DNA from: an uncultured Lachnospiraceae bacterium
GTDB lineage: Bacteria; Bacillota; Clostridia; Lachnospirales; Lachnospiraceae
NCBI GenBank assembly: GCA_949283905.1
Contig: CASDUB010000085.1
Span: 1 to 14,106, forward strand
Direction of reading: 5' to 3'
Length of the DNA stretch: 14,106 nucleotides
The notes under the pieces are model-generated. The model made no database searches, had not been told where the DNA came from, and saw only the letters and a program-made list of their open reading frames with translations. Of the stretch, positions 7,500-13,922 are shown piece by piece. Within the stretch, counting starts at the first letter, position 1. Every line of letters starts with the position of its first letter. A program made the position numbers and the translations under genes.

Positions 7500-7529
7500 G
7501 AGGCAGGTTCAGCCTGCCTCTTATTTTAT
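7500..7529. terminator. Rho-independent terminator between rmlA and the DUF4317 gene
   Basis: GAGGCAGG at 7500-7507 pairs with CCTGCCTC at 7513-7520 around a 5-nt loop, followed on the plus strand by TTATTTT. The right arm directly abuts the stop codon of the converging minus-strand gene, so it may also serve that gene, though the T-run on that side is weak. Confidence 0.88.
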
Positions 7530-8135
7530 GCCGAGAATATTAAGGATCTCGTTGTTGGTGCTTTTTGAAAAAACATCTATATGATCAAGATCGGCGCTTC
7601 TGTCGGCAAATGCCGGAAACAGAAAGCCGCTTATCGGCTCTGACGGTTCGTATTCTCCGATGAGAGGAGAAATTGTACATATCAGATATTCATAGACTTC
7701 TTCGGAATCACCGTAACGCTGTTTGTCTGATCCTTTTACGGGAATATCATATGCACCGAAAAACATATATACTGCGTAATCAAATCCCGGATTGTAATGT
7801 TCTCTTACAATTTCATAGAACAGATCGAGCATAGCGTCGTTTTCGAGACGGCATTTCTTTAATTCCCACAAAAGTTTGTACAGGTCGCGAGAGAAAGAGT
7901 TTTCTGAAGGATACCTGTATTCTTTTAACTCACTGTTAGTTCCTGCGAAAGGTATTGCTTTAGCTATTTCAAGATTTTTTGTTTTATCCTGTGAAGAAAG
8001 CTTAAGAAAGTGAGTGTTAAAACTGCCGTCTGTCTCATTTTCCGAATCTATATAGCATCCGGCGATCCTTGAAATGTGCGTTCTTTTTATATTCATTCGC
8101 CTCGTAAGCTCAAGCATATCATTTCTGTCTATCAT
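7521..8135 (-). CDS. DUF4317 family protein, short form
   Basis: 204 residues of unknown function. I recognise DUF4317 from the N-terminal stretch ending THISRIAGCYIDSEN, the middle YAVYMFFGAYDIPVKGSD, DSEEVYEYLICTISPL, and the GFLFPAFADRSADLDHIDVFSK segment. It is a soluble protein with no signal peptide or membrane segment. As I recall, family members run to roughly 400 residues and continue well past the FPAF segment, whereas this one stops about 20 residues later at an ordinary stop next to the terminator, so the C-terminal half is absent. GGGGG at 8148-8144, 8 nt from ATG 8135, sets the start. It is transcribed alone, converging on rmlA. No function should be inferred from the neighbours. 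Confidence 0.75.
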   Translation of the reverse strand: MIDRNDMLELTRRMNIKRTHISRIAGCYIDSENETDGSFNTHFLKLSSQDKTKNLEIAKAIPFAGTNSELKEYRYPSENSFSRDLYKLLWELKKCRLENDAMLDLFYEIVREHYNPGFDYAVYMFFGAYDIPVKGSDKQRYGDSEEVYEYLICTISPLIGEYEPSEPISGFLFPAFADRSADLDHIDVFSKSTNNEILNILGIK

Positions 8136-8167
8136 AAATTATTCCCCCAATTGAAATTAACTTTAGT

Positions 8168-8196
8168 ATCATACCATAAATATTTAATAATCTGAA
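8168..8196 (-). promoter_or_regulatory. Promoter of the DUF4317 gene
   Basis: On the minus strand TATGAT at 8173-8168 is preceded by TGG, giving an extended -10, with TTCAGA at 8196-8191 and a 17-nt spacer. Predicted leader is about 25 nt. Confidence 0.6.
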
Positions 8197-8207
8197 CAAA
8201 GATTATC

Positions 8208-8236
8208 ATGACATACTAAGCAATCCGTGTTATCAT
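8208..8236 (+). promoter_or_regulatory. Promoter of the small membrane protein/ttcA-like operon
   Basis: ATGACA at 8208-8213 and TATCAT at 8231-8236 are 17 nt apart, and TGT before the -10 makes it an extended -10. It is divergent from the DUF4317 promoter, with the two -35 elements only about 12 bp apart. Confidence 0.7.
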
Positions 8237-8277
8237 AGTAGATATTTTAAGCAGTAGAAGGTATATTGGGAAGCAGT

Positions 8278-8511
8278 ATGAGTAAAGAAAAGAATAATAA
8301 AAATTTAAATAACAATATTTTTAATGGTGAAAGAAAATTTGCGTCTGTATTTCTTAAATTACTTATTGCCGCAGTTATAGTCGTTGTAGCAGCGCTCATT
8401 ATTGTGCTTGTTGTGAAAAACAATGATCAGGATCCGACCAATGAGATCAGCATCAGTTCTGATATGTCTGAACCGGATGTAAATACGGATCAGAATCTGA
8501 ATGCAGGATAA
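8278..8511 (+). CDS. Small single-pass membrane protein of unknown function
   Basis: 77 residues from ATG 8278; an in-frame TTG at 8266 would add four residues and has AGAAGG 4 nt upstream, while GGGAAG lies 4 nt before the ATG, so the start is not settled. The N-terminal third is rich in Lys and Asn (MSKEKNNKNLNNN), followed by one hydrophobic helix of about 23 residues (FLKLLIAAVIVVVAALIIVLVV), then a polar acidic tail rich in Asp, Ser and Asn. The charge pattern predicts a cytosolic basic N-terminus and an exported acidic tail. No family is recognised. The stop TAA (8509-8511) lies inside the ribosome-site spacer of the TtcA-like gene, so the two are cotranscribed and probably coupled, although no functional link is evident. 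Confidence 0.7.
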   Translation: MSKEKNNKNLNNNIFNGERKFASVFLKLLIAAVIVVVAALIIVLVVKNNDQDPTNEISISSDMSEPDVNTDQNLNAG

Positions 8512-8515
8512 TAAT

Positions 8516-9358
8516 ATGGAACAGATTGAATTACAGAAAAATAACGAGATCGAAAAAAGTATTCAGAAAAAGTTCAGAAAATCTATTTTTTCAAAGTTTA
8601 CTAAGGCTTTGAATAAATACGATCTCATACAGGAAAACGATCATATTGCAGTTTGCATTTCCGGCGGAAAAGACTCGATGCTGATGGCGAAGCTTTTTCA
8701 GGAACTGAAACGGCACGATAAATTTAATTTTGACCTTACTTTTTTGGTAATGGATCCCGGCTACAATAAAGCTAATCGTGAGATGATCGAATACAACGCC
8801 AAATTGATGAATATTCCGATCACAATATTTGAATCTGATATTTTTGATTCGGTAGATCAGATCGAAAAAAATCCGTGTTATCTCTGCGCAAGGATGCGCC
8901 GCGGACATTTATACAGCAAGGCTAAGGAACTCGGATGCAATAAAATAGCTTTGGGACATCACTATGACGATGTTATAGAGACTATACTTATGGGAATGCT
9001 TTACGGCGGACAGGTACAGACAATGATGCCGAAGCTTCACAGTACAAATTTTGAAGGCATGGAACTGATAAGACCGATGTATCTTGTACGTCAATCCGAT
9101 ATAGAACACTGGCGTGATTATAACGGCCTTAAATTTCTTCAATGTGCGTGCCATTTTACGGAAACATGCTGGACAGTATATGAAGACGGTTCTACAGAAT
9201 CGAAAAGGCTTGAGATTAAAAATCTGATAGCAGAACTGAAGAAAACAAATCCGTTTGTCGAAGGAAATATATTTAAGAGCGTGGAGAATGTAAATATAGA
9301 TACTGTGATTGAATATAAACAGCACGGAATAAGACATAATTTTCTTGAAACATATTAA
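8516..9358 (+). CDS. TtcA/TilS-family PP-loop protein, probable tRNA 2-thiocytidine (C32) synthetase-like
   Basis: 280 residues from ATG 8516, chosen because AGGA at 8505-8508 is 7 nt upstream; an in-frame ATG at 8501 lacks a ribosome site. The PP-loop SGGKDS at 49-54 binds ATP and activates the target base as an adenylate. CYLC gives C121 and C124, and C210 or C212 in FLQCAC is the expected third ligand of the TtcA-type [4Fe-4S] cluster that delivers sulfur. GHHYDD at 147-152 and the IRPMYLV stretch are also TtcA-like. TtcA makes 2-thiocytidine at tRNA position 32 in proteobacteria; Clostridia carry several TtcA-like paralogues, so the exact tRNA target is unproven. It ends at a strong hairpin. 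Confidence 0.85.
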   Translation: MEQIELQKNNEIEKSIQKKFRKSIFSKFTKALNKYDLIQENDHIAVCISGGKDSMLMAKLFQELKRHDKFNFDLTFLVMDPGYNKANREMIEYNAKLMNIPITIFESDIFDSVDQIEKNPCYLCARMRRGHLYSKAKELGCNKIALGHHYDDVIETILMGMLYGGQVQTMMPKLHSTNFEGMELIRPMYLVRQSDIEHWRDYNGLKFLQCACHFTETCWTVYEDGSTESKRLEIKNLIAELKKTNPFVEGNIFKSVENVNIDTVIEYKQHGIRHNFLETY

Positions 9359-9423
9359 GGGACAGGACCTTTTATTCTGCAGAAGCTGATCTGTAAGATA
9401 AAAGGCTCTGTCCCTTGATTTTT
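9357..9423. terminator. Long two-part hairpin terminator between the ttcA-like gene and ribU
   Basis: AAGGGACAG at 9357-9365 pairs with CTGTCCCTT at 9408-9416. After a 2-by-2 internal loop, CCTTTTA at 9368-9374 pairs with TAAAAGG at 9399-9405, leaving a loop of about 24 nt. GATTTTT follows on the plus strand. The hairpin starts inside the ttcA-like stop codon and serves converging genes. Confidence 0.85.
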
Positions 9424-9979
9424 AATTATGAAGGAAATTTGAAATTCTCTTATAAAGGAAAAATGTTACAAATCCGTTGATGCCGGCTTTGATTATATTA
9501 AAACCAAATATGAAAGGCATCAATGTCCATACTACTTCGGCAGGAACTCCCATAAATATAGGAGTGATTATCATGTTTGCAGGTATCATGACACAGCCCA
9601 TGGCGAGGATTCCGAGTATTATGCCGATAAGTGCGCTTTTTCTTGTCTTTTTTCTTTTATAAATCAATCCTGAAACAAGAACAAAAACTCCTGTAGCTAT
9701 GATATGCATTAATATTCCGTATGCACCGCTTCCGGCGCTTACTGTTACGCCCTGAAGAAAAGCAGTGATAACAGTAACCAGAAGACCTGCAAACGGTCCG
9801 AATGCAAAAGATCCGATCATAATCGGAATATCGGCAGGATCGTATTCGAGAAAAGCGACTGCCGGGAAAATAGGAATATGTATCAGCGCTACCAGAACAA
9901 TAGCGATTGCTATCAGCATACCCATTTTAACGATCTTGATAGTAGTTTTCTGAGTATTCGTTTTATTTATGTTTGACAT
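9422..9979 (-). CDS. ribU: ECF transporter substrate-binding (S) component, RibU-like (riboflavin)
   Basis: 185 residues, almost wholly membrane-embedded with about six hydrophobic helices. The signature FLEYDPADIPIMIGSFAFGP (44-62) is the RibU form of the loop 1/TM2 region, and NMIITPIF (135-142) with a C-terminal NGFVTFFLYKR are consistent. RibU binds riboflavin or FMN outside and works with the shared EcfA1/A2/T energising module, which is not in this window. It begins 40 nt after the stop of the FeoA-FeoB gene on the same strand, with GAGAGGGG about 9 nt before the ATG, so it is probably in one transcript with iron uptake. I see no FMN riboswitch in the short gap. Riboflavin specificity is inferred from motif; another flavin-like ligand is possible. 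Confidence 0.82.
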   Translation of the reverse strand: MSNINKTNTQKTTIKIVKMGMLIAIAIVLVALIHIPIFPAVAFLEYDPADIPIMIGSFAFGPFAGLLVTVITAFLQGVTVSAGSGAYGILMHIIATGVFVLVSGLIYKRKKTRKSALIGIILGILAMGCVMIPANMIITPIFMGVPAEVVWTLMPFIFGFNIIKAGINGFVTFFLYKRISNFLHN

Positions 9980-10019
9980 CTGTCATTACCCCTCTCATTA
10001 AATTCATCATATGTATTCA

Positions 10020-12371
10020 TTATAGCGCATTTGCGATCAAAGTAAAAATAAAAGCTGCGATCCATGCGATAACACACTGCCATATAACTACTATAATCGC
10101 CCATTTAGCTCCAAGCTCACGTTTGATGGAGGCGATAGCAGCAATACAAGGAGTATAAAGCAGACTGAAAACAAGTATTGCGCCTGCGGCAACAGGCGTT
10201 ATTGCCATTGCGATGCCGCCTGCTCCTGCAAATAATATCTGCATAGTTGAAACGACGCTTTCTTTAGCCATTACTCCGCAGATAAGCGACGTTACGATCC
10301 GCCAGTCTCCAAGTCCGAGCGGAGCAAAAACAGGAGTAATTGCTCCGGCTATCATTGCCATGATGCTTTGTGATGAATCGGAAACAAAATTCAGCTGAGG
10401 ATCAAAGCTCTTCAGGAACCATACTACGATAGATGCTATGAGGATTATAGTAAAAGCTCTCTGAATAAAATCTTTTGATTTTTCCCACATCAGCTGAAGA
10501 GTTGTTCTTAAGCCGGGAAGTCTGTATATAGGAAGTTCCATAACAAATGGAACGGCTTCACCTTTAAACAAGAATTTTTTATATAAAAATGCTATAAGTA
10601 TTCCGATGGCAATTCCCGCAACATAGATGCCGGTCATTACGAGACCGCCGTATTCCGGGAAAAATGCGTTTACAAAAAACGCATATATCGGAAGTTTAGC
10701 TGTACAGCTCATAAACGGCGTCAGCAGGATAGTCATCTTTCTGTCGCGTTCGCTTGGAAGAGTACGCGTCGCCATAACGGCGGGTACAGTACATCCGAAA
10801 CCTATCAGCATAGGTACTATACTTCTTCCGGAAAGTCCTATCTTTCTTAAGAGCTTGTCCATAAAAAATGCGACGCGGGCAATGTAACCGCTGTCTTCAA
10901 GCATCGAGAGAAAGAAGAACATTACAACAACGATAGGAAGGAAGCTCAATACGCTGCCGACACCTTCAAAGATTCCGTCTAATACAAGACTTTGAACCGT
11001 AGGATTGACATTGGCAGCAATCATTGCGTTCGAAGCGAGATCCGCAAGGGCTGAGATTCCCATGTCCATCAGTTCCTGAAGCCATGCGCCGACTACATTA
11101 AAAGTGAGTATAAAGACAAGAGCCATAATTCCGATAAAAACCGGAATAGCAGTATATTTTCCTGACAGGATCCTGTCAATCTTTTCGGTACGTATATGTT
11201 CTTTGCTCTCTTGCGGTTTGTTTACACACTCTTCACAGACTTTCTTTATAAAAGAGAATCTCATATCGGCCATTGCCGCGCTTCTGTCAAGACCTCTTTC
11301 ATTTTCCATCTGAACTGTTATATGCCTTAAAAGCTCAAGTTCATTTTCGTCGAGTTTAAGCTGTTTCAATATGAGAGGATCTTCTTCGATTGCCTTGCTT
11401 GCGGTAAAGCGGAGCGGAAGATCGGCTGCTTTACAGTGATCGTCTATAAGATGAATCACTGAGTGTATGCATCTGTGTATTGCGGCTTCTTTACCTTCGT
11501 TTTTGCAGAAATCGTTATACAGAGGTTTTTCCTGATATTCGGCGATATGGACCGCATGAGTTATAAGTTCGTCAATACCCTGGTTTTTCGCGGCAGAGAT
11601 AGCGACTACAGGTACTCCAAGGAGTGATTCCATGGCGTTGATATCTACTGATCCGCCGTTTCCTGTAAGTTCATCCATCATATTGAGAGCGACAACCATC
11701 GGCCTGTCCATTTCGAGCAGCTGCATCGTAAGATACAGATTACGTTCGATATTTGTTACGTCAACGATATTGATTATCGCGTCAGGTTTCTCGTTCAATA
11801 CAAAATTTCTTGAAACTATTTCTTCAGCCGTATAGGGCGACATGGAATATATGCCCGGCAGATCAGTGACTTTAGTATTTGGATATCCGATGATGGCTCC
11901 GTCTTTTCTGTCTACTGTAACGCCGGGGAAATTTCCTACATGCTGGTTTGATCCTGTTATTTTATTGAAAAGAGTTGTTTTTCCGCAATTCTGATTTCCG
12001 ACAAGGGCAAATGTAAGCACATGATCCGGCGGAAAGGATTTTACCGTATTCTTTTCATGATGTATGCCGGGTTCTCCCAGGGCGGGATGAAAAGATTTGG
12101 AACGGGAAGATCTCCTGTTTTCTTTATCGTCTTTATATTGACTGGCGTTGGTAAGTGAAACGTCGATTTTTTCGGCTTCCGAAAGGCGAAGGGTAAGATT
12201 ATATCCATGAATATTTATTTCCATGGGATCGCCTAAAGGCGCGAATTTTACGACTTTAAGTTTAGCTCCGGGTATGACACCCATGTCTAAAAAATGCTGT
12301 CTTAAAGCTCCTTCTCCGGACACCGTGTCAATTTTTGCGGATTGTCCGATCGTTAATTTATTTAATTTCAT
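10020..12371 (-). CDS. feoB: FeoA-FeoB fusion, ferrous iron transporter
   Basis: 783 residues. Residues 1 to about 74 are a FeoA (SH3-like) domain with the HFLDMGVIPGAKLKV stretch; a polar linker of about 40 residues, with RRSSRSK and HH, joins it to FeoB. The G domain has G1 GNQNCGKTT 125-133, G3 DLPG 170-173, G4 NMMD 230-233 and G5 SAA 259-261, followed by the helical spacer and a membrane part with two Gate repeats of many helices. FeoB imports Fe(II) driven by nucleotide hydrolysis, and FeoA normally is a separate small protein. AGAGGA sits about 4 nt before ATG 12371. ribU follows at 40 nt. Divergent from the signal-peptidase-like gene. The usual Clostridia FeoB features are intact, with no frameshift. 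Confidence 0.95.
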   Translation of the reverse strand: MKLNKLTIGQSAKIDTVSGEGALRQHFLDMGVIPGAKLKVVKFAPLGDPMEINIHGYNLTLRLSEAEKIDVSLTNASQYKDDKENRRSSRSKSFHPALGEPGIHHEKNTVKSFPPDHVLTFALVGNQNCGKTTLFNKITGSNQHVGNFPGVTVDRKDGAIIGYPNTKVTDLPGIYSMSPYTAEEIVSRNFVLNEKPDAIINIVDVTNIERNLYLTMQLLEMDRPMVVALNMMDELTGNGGSVDINAMESLLGVPVVAISAAKNQGIDELITHAVHIAEYQEKPLYNDFCKNEGKEAAIHRCIHSVIHLIDDHCKAADLPLRFTASKAIEEDPLILKQLKLDENELELLRHITVQMENERGLDRSAAMADMRFSFIKKVCEECVNKPQESKEHIRTEKIDRILSGKYTAIPVFIGIMALVFILTFNVVGAWLQELMDMGISALADLASNAMIAANVNPTVQSLVLDGIFEGVGSVLSFLPIVVVMFFFLSMLEDSGYIARVAFFMDKLLRKIGLSGRSIVPMLIGFGCTVPAVMATRTLPSERDRKMTILLTPFMSCTAKLPIYAFFVNAFFPEYGGLVMTGIYVAGIAIGILIAFLYKKFLFKGEAVPFVMELPIYRLPGLRTTLQLMWEKSKDFIQRAFTIILIASIVVWFLKSFDPQLNFVSDSSQSIMAMIAGAITPVFAPLGLGDWRIVTSLICGVMAKESVVSTMQILFAGAGGIAMAITPVAAGAILVFSLLYTPCIAAIASIKRELGAKWAIIVVIWQCVIAWIAAFIFTLIANAL

Positions 12372-12421
12372 ACTTTCCTCTTTATTATGTTGACTCTGAT
12401 TTAAAAATTAATCCAGTTAGC

Positions 12422-12450
12422 ATATTACAATAATAGTTAGTTCATAGCAA
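12422..12450 (-). promoter_or_regulatory. Promoter of the feoAB-ribU operon
   Basis: On the minus strand TTGCTA at 12450-12445 and TAATAT at 12427-12422 have a 17-nt spacer; predicted leader about 45 nt. AGTTAG occurs in direct repeat at 12415-12420 and 12435-12440, two helical turns apart around the -10, a possible site for an iron regulator. No clear Fur consensus. Confidence 0.5.
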
Positions 12451-12500
12451 CTTTTTTATCGGTGCAAAATAAATTTTTTAAACAAAAACTCAAATGAGTA

Positions 12501-12529
12501 TTGAATATATTTCAAAACAATGTTATGAT
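12501..12529 (+). promoter_or_regulatory. Promoter of the signal-peptidase-like/sortase operon
   Basis: TTGAAT at 12501-12506 and TATGAT at 12524-12529 are 17 nt apart, and TGT precedes the -10, making an extended -10. The predicted start near 12536 leaves a leader of about 120 nt to ATG 12659. A perfect TTGACA at 12588-12593 has no good -10 at normal spacing. The leader also holds a small hairpin, ACGCA 12629-12633 with TGCGT 12639-12643. The rest of the 12372-12658 gap is A/T-rich with nothing else I recognise. Confidence 0.65.
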
Positions 12530-12658
12530 TTGAATATCCAAAAACTAATCTTATTACATATCATAAAATTATCTTATATTTCTATTTTTGACATTTCAAT
12601 AGTTTATCTTCCAAATATATCATTATTGACGCAGCAAGTGCGTAAGAAAGAAGTAAAG

Positions 12659-13159
12659 ATGAAAAAAAAGAAATTAAGTCCTGTTTTGCGGCTGCTGATC
12701 AAATCGTTTTTGATAATAACAGCGGGGATCATCACTTTGTTATTTGTAGTTGAACCCTACAGAATGACAGGCAATGAAATGTCTCCGTATGTAAAAGACG
12801 GAGATCTGTGTATTTTTTATAAATTAGAAAAAATTCATATAAATGATGTCGTTCTTTATGAGACGGATAACGGCGAAACAAAGGTAGGAAGAGTAGCTGC
12901 ATATTCTGGTCAGACCATAGATTTTACCGATAACGGAGAGTACCTGACGGACGGCTATTTTCCGGCGGAGGAGAACCCTTACGATACTTACGTTTCGGAC
13001 AGTTCTGAAAATACTTATCCTCTGAAGCTGGATGAAGATGAAGTTTTTATCTTGAATGATTTCAGACAGTTAACTTCCGACAGCAGGGAATACGGACCCG
13101 TCAAAATTGAAAAGATAAAGGGAAAACTGTTATTTCTGATGAGGAGAAGGGGATTTTAG
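12659..13159 (+). CDS. Signal peptidase I-fold protein lacking the catalytic dyad (SipA-like, candidate pilus assembly factor)
   Basis: I take ATG 12659 (166 residues). The frame is open back to an ATG at 12494, but that lies upstream of the promoter and the extra residues resemble nothing; the site before 12659 is A-rich with only a weak Shine-Dalgarno match. One N-terminal membrane helix spans about 11-31, followed by the S26 fold: MTGNEMSPYVKDGD (36-49), INDVVLY, VGRV (76-79) and SDSREYG (140-146). In active enzymes the first motif reads G.SM.P with the catalytic serine; here that place is Glu40. The catalytic lysine just before the RV pair is Gly77. Ser42 and Lys75 are near but off register. 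Streptococcal SipA, needed for pilus polymerisation, has Asp and Gly at these places, also 37 residues apart as I recall. The sortase follows after one base. Confidence 0.85.
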   Translation: MKKKKLSPVLRLLIKSFLIITAGIITLLFVVEPYRMTGNEMSPYVKDGDLCIFYKLEKIHINDVVLYETDNGETKVGRVAAYSGQTIDFTDNGEYLTDGYFPAEENPYDTYVSDSSENTYPLKLDEDEVFILNDFRQLTSDSREYGPVKIEKIKGKLLFLMRRRGF

Positions 13160-13160
13160 A

Positions 13161-13871
13161 TTGAAAGTAATTAAACAGATCATACGGTGCTTAAGCCTGT
13201 TTGAAGATATATTGCTTCTGTTTGTGTTTTTGATTTTTCTTATAACCGGGATATATGCGATTTACGACAATTTTCTTTTATATCAAAGCGCCGGCAACAG
13301 CAGTATTTCGTCTGATAAATCAGGCGGAGATGATAGAGAAAATGAGAAAAGCATAGTCGGATATATGGCTGCCCGGCTGACTATAGATGGAACAAATATC
13401 GATTATCCGATAATGCAGGGCGAAACAAATATCGAATATCTAAATAAGGATCCGTATGGTGAATATTCTTTATCAGGATCAATTTTTCTTGACAGCCGTA
13501 ATGACGGCAAATTTGAGGATGATTACTCGATTGTTTACGGTCATCATATGGAAAACGGATATATGTTCGGAGCGTTGGATGATTTTCTTGATGAGGATTA
13601 TTTAGCCAAACACAGCAGCGGGACGCTGAGGATAAGTGAAGATCTGATTTACAAGATAAAAATCTTTGCGGTGCTTATAGATGACGCCACATGTGATTAT
13701 TTTTTCGCTCCGGGCAGCAGGAGCAATGAAGAAATAATTGAACACATTAAAGAAAAGGCGTTGATACTGACAAAAGATGTGAACGATGCGGATAAGATTA
13801 TCGCACTTTCTACCTGCAGACAGGCGGGCAGCAACAGACGAACAATAGTTATAGGAAGTTTATATGTATAA
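13161..13871 (+). CDS. Class B sortase (transpeptidase)
   Basis: 236 residues, translated from TTG 13161 with AGGGGA about 7 nt upstream; one base separates it from the preceding stop. A membrane helix at about 15-35 anchors the N-terminus in, catalytic domain out. The class B pattern is clear: YPIMQGETNIEYLNKD 82-97, SIFLDSRND 107-115, YGHHM 126-130 with catalytic H128, the MFGALDDFLDEDY segment 135-147, LSTC 216-219 with nucleophile C219, and the active-site arginine R226 or, more likely, R227 before TIVIG. Sortases cleave a C-terminal sorting signal of secreted proteins and join the acyl product to an amine, either the wall precursor or the next pilin. Its neighbours, a SipA-like protein and a secreted protein, favour pilin polymerisation, as with the class B enzyme of the S. 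pyogenes FCT locus. The sorting motif is not visible here. Confidence 0.92.
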   Translation: MKVIKQIIRCLSLFEDILLLFVFLIFLITGIYAIYDNFLLYQSAGNSSISSDKSGGDDRENEKSIVGYMAARLTIDGTNIDYPIMQGETNIEYLNKDPYGEYSLSGSIFLDSRNDGKFEDDYSIVYGHHMENGYMFGALDDFLDEDYLAKHSSGTLRISEDLIYKIKIFAVLIDDATCDYFFAPGSRSNEEIIEHIKEKALILTKDVNDADKIIALSTCRQAGSNRRTIVIGSLYV

Positions 13872-13876
13872 AATAA

Positions 13877-13889
13877 ACGCGTTTCGCGT
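13877..13889 (+). other. Small GC-rich hairpin between sortase and secreted-protein genes
   Basis: ACGCG (13877-13881) pairs with CGCGT (13885-13889) around a TTT loop, 5 nt after the sortase stop. It lacks a following T-run, so it is not an intrinsic terminator by itself. It could mark mRNA processing or slow decay between the sortase and the next gene. Confidence 0.35.
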
Positions 13890-13922
13890 ATCACATAGAT
13901 AAAAAAATGAAAGGAGATTATT

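Noticed and set aside
9980..10019. FMN riboswitch before ribU
   Set aside because: The gap is only 40 nt and lacks the conserved FMN riboswitch core; ribU appears to be read from the feoAB transcript.
12588..12616. TTGACA at 12588-12593 as main promoter of the sortase operon
   Set aside because: No -10 resembling TATAAT lies 16-18 nt downstream; the only good candidate is 24 nt away.
12494..12658. Longer signal-peptidase-like protein starting at ATG 12494 (221 residues)
   Set aside because: The start precedes the TTGAAT/TATGAT promoter (12501-12529), has no ribosome site, and its 55 extra residues look like translated A/T-rich leader. ATG 12659 gives a normal membrane anchor.
12536..12658. 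Riboswitch (for example c-di-GMP) in the leader of the sortase operon
   Set aside because: A surface-appendage operon makes this tempting, but the leader is mostly A/T with one 5-bp hairpin and none of the conserved core sequences I know.
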